64,000 nt of DNA. It comes from Episyrphus balteatus (taxonomy: Eukaryota; Arthropoda; Insecta; Diptera; Syrphidae). The translations under genes and the position numbers were made by a program. Of the stretch, positions 57,618 through 64,000 are shown in pieces. Below the pieces are notes generated by a model. The model saw only the letters and a program-made list of their open reading frames with translations. It did not search any database and was not told the DNA's origin. The stretch covers positions 53,334,094 to 53,398,093 of the forward strand of contig NC_079136.1 in assembly GCF_945859705.1 (NCBI RefSeq), written 5' to 3'. Position 1 is the first letter of the stretch; each line of letters opens with the position of its first letter.

Positions 57618-60600
57618 TAAGACCTCTTTTAAGATGCGAATTTATGAAAGAAAAAAGTCTTCATGACGAATTAGGACTTCACGTAGAAAAAAGTATGAGC
57701 CTCTTTTAAGATGCGAATTTATGAACGAAAAAAGTCTGACCTTAAGACTTGTTATGAGATGCGAATTTATGAAAGAAAAAAGTCTTCATGACGAATCAGG
57801 ACTTCACGTAGCAAATATTATGACCTTAAGACCTCTTTTAAGATGCGAATTTATGAAAGTAAACAGTCTTCATGATGAATCAGGACTTCACGTAGCAAAA
57901 AGTATGACCTCCTTTAAGATGCGAATTTATGAAAGAAAAAAGTCTTCATGATGAATCAGGACTTCACGTAGAAAAAAGTATGAGCTTAAGACCTCTTTTA
58001 AGATGCGAATTTATGAAAGAAAAAAGTCTTCATGACGAATCAGGACTTCACGTAGCAAATATTATGACCTTAAGACCTCTTTTAAGATGCGAATTTATGA
58101 AAGAAAACAGTCTTCATGATGAATCAGGACTTCACGTAGCAAAAAGTATGACCTTAAGACCTCCTTTAAGATGCGAATTTATGAAAGAAAAAAGTCTTCA
58201 TGATGAATCAGGACTTCACGTAGAAAAAAGTATGAGCTTAAGACCTCTTTTAAGATGCGAATTTATGAAAGAAAACAGTCTTCATGATGAATTAGGACTT
58301 CACGTAGCAAAAAGTATGACCTTAAGACCTCCTTTAAGATGCGAATTTATGAAAGAAAAAAGTCTTCATGATGAATCAGGACTTCACGTAGAAAAAAGTA
58401 TGAGCTTAAGACCTCCTTTAAGATGCGAATTTATGAAAGAAAAAAGTCTTCATGACTAATCAGGACTTCACGTAGCAAATATTATGACCTTAAGACGAAT
58501 CAGGACTTCACGTAGCAAAAAGTATGACCTTAAGACCTCTTTTAAGATGCGAATTTATGAAAGAAAACAGTCTTCATGACGAATCAGGACTTCACGTAGC
58601 AAAAAGTATGACCTTAAGACCTCTTCTAAGATGCGAATTTATGAAAGAAAAAAGTCTTCATGATGAATCAGGACTTCACGTAGAAAAAAGTATGAGCTTA
58701 AGACCTCTTTTAAGATGCGAATTTATGAAAGAAAACAGTCTTCATGACGAATCAGGACTTCACGTAGCAAATATTATGACCTTAAGACCTCTTTTAAGAT
58801 GCGAATTTATGAAAGAAAACAGTCCTCAAGAGGAATCAGGACTTCACGTAGCAAAAAGTATGACCTTAAGACCTCCTTTAAGATGCGAATTTATGAAAGA
58901 AAAAAGTCTTCATGATGAATCAGGACTTCACGTAGCAAAAATTATGACCTTAAGACCTCTTTTAAGATGCGAATTTATGAAAGAAAAAAGTCTTCATGAT
59001 GAATCAGGACTTCACGTAGAAAAAAGAATGAGCTTAAGACCTCTTTTAAGATGCGAATTTATGAAAGAAAACAGTCCTCATGATGAATCAGGACTTCACG
59101 TAGCAAAAAGTATGACCTTAAAACCTCCTTTAAGATGCGAATTTATAAAAGAAAAAAGTCTTCATGATGAATCAAGACTTTATGAAAGAAAAAGTCTTCA
59201 TGATGATTCAAGACTTCACGTAGCAAAAAGTATGACCTTAAGACCTCTTTTAAGATACGAATTTATGAAAGAAAAAAGTCTTCATGACGAATTAGGACAT
59301 CACGTAGAAAAAAGTATGAGCCTCTTTTAAGATTTGAATTTATGAACGAAAAAAGTCTTCATGACGAATCAGGACTTCACGTAGCAAAAAGTATGACCTT
59401 AAGACCTCTTTTAAGATGCGAATTTATGAAAAAAAACAGTCCTCATGACGAATCAGGACTTCACGTAGCAAAAAGTATGACCTTAAGACTTGTTATGAGA
59501 TGCGAATTTATGAACGAAAAAAGTCTTCATGACGAATCAGGACTTCACGTAGCAAAAAGTATGACCTTAAGACTTCTTATGAGATGCGAATTTATGAAAA
59601 AAAAAAAAAATCTTCTGGACGAATCAGGCCTTCACGTAGAAAAAAGTATGACCTTAAGACCTCTTTTAAGATGCGAATTTATGAAAGAAAAAAGTCTTCA
59701 TGATGAATCAGGACTTCACGTAGCAAAAATTATGACCTTAAGACCTCTTTTAAGATGCGAATTTATGAAAGAAAAAAGTCTTCATGACGAATCAGGACTT
59801 CACGTAGCAAATATTATGACCTTAAGACCTCTTTTAAGATGCGAATTTATGAAAGTAAACAGTCTTCATGATGAATCAGGACTTCACGTAGCAAAAAGTA
59901 TGACCTCCTTTAAGATGCGAATTTATGAAAGAAAAAAGTCTTCATGATGAATCAGGACTTCACGTAGAAAAAAGTATGAGCTTAAGACCTCTTTTAAGAT
60001 GCGAATTTATGAAAGAAAAAAGTCTTCATGACGAATCAGGACTTCACGTAGCAAATATTATGACCTTAAAACCTCCTTTAAGATGCGAATTTATGAACGA
60101 AAAAAGTCTTCATGACGAATCAGGACTTCACGTAGCAAAAAGTATGACCTTAAGACCTCTTTTAAGATGCGAATTTATGAAAAAAAACAGTCCTCATGAC
60201 GAATCAGGACTTCACGTAGCAAATATTATGACCTTAAGACTTGTTATGAGATGCGAATTTATGAAAGAAAAAAGTCTTCATGATGAATCAGGACTTCACG
60301 TAGAAAAAAGTATGACCTTAAGACCTCCTTTAAGATGCGAATTTATGAAAGAAAAAAGTCTTCATGATGAATCAGGACTTCACGTAGAAAAAAGTATGAC
60401 CTTAAGACTTGTTATGAGATGCGAATTTATGAAAGAAAAAAGTCTTCATGATGAATCAGGACTTCACGTAGAAAAAAGTATGACCTTAAGACCTCCTTTA
60501 AGATGCGAATTTATGAAAGAAAAAAGTCTTCATGATGAATCAGGACTTCACGTAGCAAAAATTATGACCTTAAGACCTCTTTTAAGATGCGAATTTATGA

Positions 60601-62760
60601 AAGAAAAAAGTCTTCATGATGAATCAGGACTTCACGTAGAAAAAAGAATGAGCTTAAGACCTCTTTTAAGATGCGAATTTATGAAAGAAAACAGTCCTCA
60701 TGATGAATCAGGACTTCACGTAGCAAAAAGTATGACCTTAAAACCTCCTTTAAGATGCGAATTTATAAAAGAAAAAAGTCTTCATGATGAATCAAGACTT
60801 TATGAAAGAAAAAGTCTTCATGATGATTCAAGACTTCACGTAGCAAAAAGTATGACCTTAAGACCTCTTTTAAGATACGAATTTATGAAAGAAAAAAGTC
60901 TTCATGACGAATTAGGACATCACGTAGAAAAAAGTATGAGCCTTTTTTAAGATTTGAATTTATGAACGAAAAAAGTCTTCATGACGAATCAGGACTTCAC
61001 GTAGCAAAAAGTATGACCTTAAGACCTCTTTTAAGATGCGAATTTATGAAAAAAAACAGTCCTCATGACGAATCAGGACTTCACGTAGCAAAAAGTATGA
61101 CCTTAAGACTTGTTATGAGATGCGAATTTATGAACGAAAAAAGTCTTCATGACGAATCAGGACTTCACGTAGCAAAAAGTATGACCTTAAGACTTCTTAT
61201 GAGATGCGAATTTATGAAAAAAAAAAAAAATCTTCTGGACGAATCAGGCCTTCACGTAGAAAAAAGTATGACCTTAAGACCTCTTTTAAGATGCGAATTT
61301 ATGAAAGAAAAAAGTCTTCATGATGAATCAGGACTTCACGTAGCAAAAATTATGACCTTAAGAACTCTTTTAAGATGCGAATTTATGAAAGAAAAAAGTC
61401 TTCATGACGAATCAGGACTTCACGTAGCAAATATTATGACCTTAAGACCTCTTTTAAGATGCGAATTTATGAAAGTAAACAGTCTTCATGATGAATCAGG
61501 ACTTCACGTAGCAAAAAGTATGACCTCCTTTAAGATGCGAATTTATGAAAGAAAAAAGTCTTCATGATGAATCAGGACTTCACGTAGAAAAAAGTATGAG
61601 CTTAAGACCTCTTTTAAGATGCGAATTTATGAAAGAAAAAAGTCTTCATGACGAATCAGGACTTCACGTAGCAAATATTATGACCTTAAAACCTCCTTTA
61701 AGATGCGAATTTATGAACGAAAAAAGTCTTCATGACGAATCAGGACTTCACGTAGCAAAAAGTATGACCTTAAGACCTCTTTTAAGATGCAAATTTATGA
61801 AAAAAAACAGTCCTCATGACGAATCAGGACTTCACGTAGCAAAAAGTATGACCTTAAGACTTGTTATGAGATGCGAATTTATGAAAGAAAAAAGTCTTCA
61901 TGATGAATCAGGACTTCACGTAGAAAAAAGTATGACCTTAAGACCTCCTTTAAGATGCGAATTTATGAAAGAAAAAAGTCTTCATGATGAATCAGGACTT
62001 CACGTAGAAAAAAGTATGAGCTTAAGACCTCTTTTAAGATGCGAATTTATGAAAGAAAACAGTCTTCATGACGAATCAGGACTTCACGTAGCAAATATTA
62101 TGACCTTAAGACCTCTTTTAAGATGCGAATTTATGAAAGAAAACAGTCCTCAAGAGGAATCAGGACTTCACGTAGCAAAAAGTATGACCTTAAGACCTCC
62201 TTTAAGATTCGAATTTATGAAAGAAAAAAGTCTTCATGATGAATCAGGACTTCACGTAGAAAAAAGTATGAGCTTAAGACCTCTTTTAAGATGCGAATTT
62301 ATGAAAGAAAACAGTCTTTATGACGAATCAGGACTTCACGTAGCAAATATTATGACCTTAAGACCTCTTTTAAGATGCGAATTTATGAAAGAAAAAAGTC
62401 TTCATGATGAATCAGGACTTCACGTAGAAAAAAGAATGAGCTTAAGACCTCTTTTAAGATGCGAATTTATGAAAGAAAACAGTCCTCATGATGAATCAGG
62501 ACTTCACGTAGCAAAAAGTATGACCTTAAAACCTCCTTTAAGATGCGAATTTATGAACGAAAAAAGTCTTCATGACGAATCAGGACTTCACGTAGCAAAA
62601 AGTATGACCTTAAGACCTCTTTTAAGATGCGAATTTATGAAAGAAAAAAGTCTTCATGACGAATTAGGACTTCACGTAGAAAAAGTATGAGCTTAAGACC
62701 TCTTTTAAGATGCGAATTTATGAAAGAAAGAAGGCTTCATGATGAAAAAAGTATGACCTT

Positions 62761-64000
62761 CAGAAAAAAAATTGTTTTTTTTTTGTTTCTCAAGACGACA
62801 ATACCATTAGAGCTACAAAACTGAAGCAAGTGGACAGTAACAAGCCAAGTTTGGCTGGTATTGGAATTTTGTAAATACTTTTAAAATGCACAATATTCCT
62901 TTTTAGAGCTACAACAGGTTTTTTTTTCAAAATTCCGCTGAAAAAAAAAAAAACAGATATTATTTCATACCTTCAAATAGAATAGTAGGTATTATTTCTT
63001 AATGTCTTTACTGTAGCTAGCTGTGCTTATTTTTGTCAAGCAAAAATAAATTTTGTATTTCCTATGAGTAATTTACTGCATTTCCGATCCGTTGAAGCAA
63101 TTGAGACCATTACATATGAGGAACATTGAATGACAAAAATGTTTCATGTCTTTTTATATAAATTAAAAATATTATAAAATCAGTTATTGACAACTTTCAC
63201 TTTATTGATTCATTTGAAACAACTCATCAACATAAATTATAAAATCCTTTAAGTTCAAATTGCATCTTAAATTTCAGCACCATAATATCCCGCCCGCAGA
63301 GTTGTATGGCCAATTTGACCAACTTACCCTCTCTGTTTCTAATCAACAACAACTTCTTCATCTATTTAATTAAAAGTGTTCTCACCTTAACCAGATCCTA
63401 ATTTATGGCCAAGTTCATCAATGAAACTGACTTCATGTGTTTGTATCTATATTCTATAGATAGATACAGCGAGGATAACCAAGAAGGAAGAGATCTCCGT
63501 ATAACACACCGTAATGCCCAGCTTCCTTTCGATTAAAGAAAATCAATGAAAAAACGGAATCCGCACAGCACAAAGATGTTTAGTTTTTTTAGTATATAGA
63601 CACCCAAACTAACGGTATGTTGGAAATACTTGCAGTGAAAACTCAATCAATTGGTATTTTTTTCTATAGTCTCTGTCCACTTGGCAAGCTTAAAAGAGAG
63701 ATGGTTTAGTGGAATTAAAGACAGATATAAGGGAGAACGCAAAAAATCCTTAAAAAAAAGTTAGGGGGAATGAGAAAAAATAAATACCTTAACAACCCTC
63801 CCAACGGGCGGTAAATTGATTTTCAAAAATGTCCCCGTGCGAAACATCGAAGCAAGACGTCGTGTCGCGTCGTCGTCGCTTTAGTTTTTTTTTTTTTTCA
63901 AACATAGCCAAGTCCTGGTCGTCAGTATAGTTGCTTTGCAATGGTGTTGGAGCATGAGTGAGCATTTTGTTGACGACATCGGCAACATAGACGTGTCGCT
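62761..64000. other. Intergenic DNA right of the satellite, no gene supported
   Basis: From 62761 to about 63240 the DNA is AT-rich. From about 63280 onward it is more complex, with a CGTCGTGTCGCGTCGTCGTCG triplet-like block near 63860. It may be upstream sequence of a gene beyond the window, but no exon or promoter motif can be supported. Confidence 0.4.

Larger units (their letters stand above)
48071..62760 (+). repeat. 84-bp satellite array, about 14.7 kb, roughly 170 monomers
   Basis: The monomer is 84 bp. Written from its ATG it runs ATGACCTTAAGACCTC, TTTTAAGATGCGAATTTATG, AAAGAAAAAAGTCTTCATGA, then GAATCAGGACTTCACGTAG and a CAAAAAGT tail. Because 84 is 28 codons, the frame that starts MTLRPLL stays open over many monomers, giving open stretches up to 407 codons. 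These are broken by poly-A length changes, truncated monomers and stops. Neighbouring monomers differ at a limited set of positions (CTT/CCT, ACC/AGC, AAAAGT/AACAGT, GATGAA/GACGAA, GTAGCA/GTAGAA), and most of these alter the peptide. The outermost monomers (48071-48280 and 62690-62760) are the most degenerate, as expected for an array homogenised by unequal exchange. Confidence 0.96.

Noticed and set aside
48276..62690. Series of open frames of 60 to 407 codons, all + strand, with a repeated 28-residue peptide
   Set aside because: They follow from the 84-bp satellite period being a multiple of three. Frames are broken repeatedly by indels and stops, variation is mostly non-synonymous, and no gene structure surrounds them.
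48071..62760. CRISPR-like reading of regularly spaced repeats
   Set aside because: There are no unique spacers. The whole 84-bp unit is conserved, and the DNA is eukaryotic with spliced genes.

Overview
The window is AT-rich eukaryotic nuclear DNA, most likely from a fly (Diptera). This rests on short GT-AG introns (57 to about 90 bp), a gene that reads as the insect version of the ciliary protein DRC7 (Drosophila lobo), and large amounts of DNA-transposon debris. There are no bacterial features. Only one cellular gene can be supported. Everything else is repeats, transposons, one very large satellite array and unassigned intergenic DNA.

Layout. 1-13 kb is transposon-rich. It holds the end of one Foldback-like element (1-111), a hAT-like element (1209-2312), three more Foldback-like elements (2544-3535, 7051-8415 and, nested in the latter, 7580-8084), a small TA-flanked MITE (6817-7024), and a Helitron (11744-12496) with a truncated sister copy (10357-10935). 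13.97-20.59 kb holds eight exons of a DRC7 gene on the + strand, 710 codons plus stop. Its N-terminal exons were not found. Its 3.3-kb intron carries a minisatellite and another hAT-like element. 20.6-26.3 kb is mostly unassigned.

26.3-29.15 kb holds two copies of one hAT-like element in opposite orientation. Each has its own perfect 8-bp target duplication, subterminal arrays of ACACGTGT and a BED zinc-finger remnant. 29-48 kb is intergenic DNA with scattered small terminal-inverted-repeat (TIR) elements. Two of these are related and carry a tRNA-like internal promoter. 32-33.6 kb and 44.5-46.4 kb are richer in triplet repeats.

48.07-62.76 kb is a continuous satellite of about 14.7 kb with an 84-bp (28-codon) monomer and higher-order structure. 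Two copies of a Harbinger-like MITE were amplified inside it. 62.8-64 kb is unassigned.

The strongest observations are four. (1) The 84-bp satellite looks coding but is best explained as non-coding tandem DNA whose period is divisible by three; a MITE inside it records later expansion. (2) A Foldback-like family has 9-bp target duplications, and its TIRs are tandem arrays whose subrepeat differs between copies. (3) Several hAT-like families each carry a different subterminal motif array. (4) A TIR element carries a tRNA-like pol III promoter. All calls come from reading the sequence; no database search was possible.
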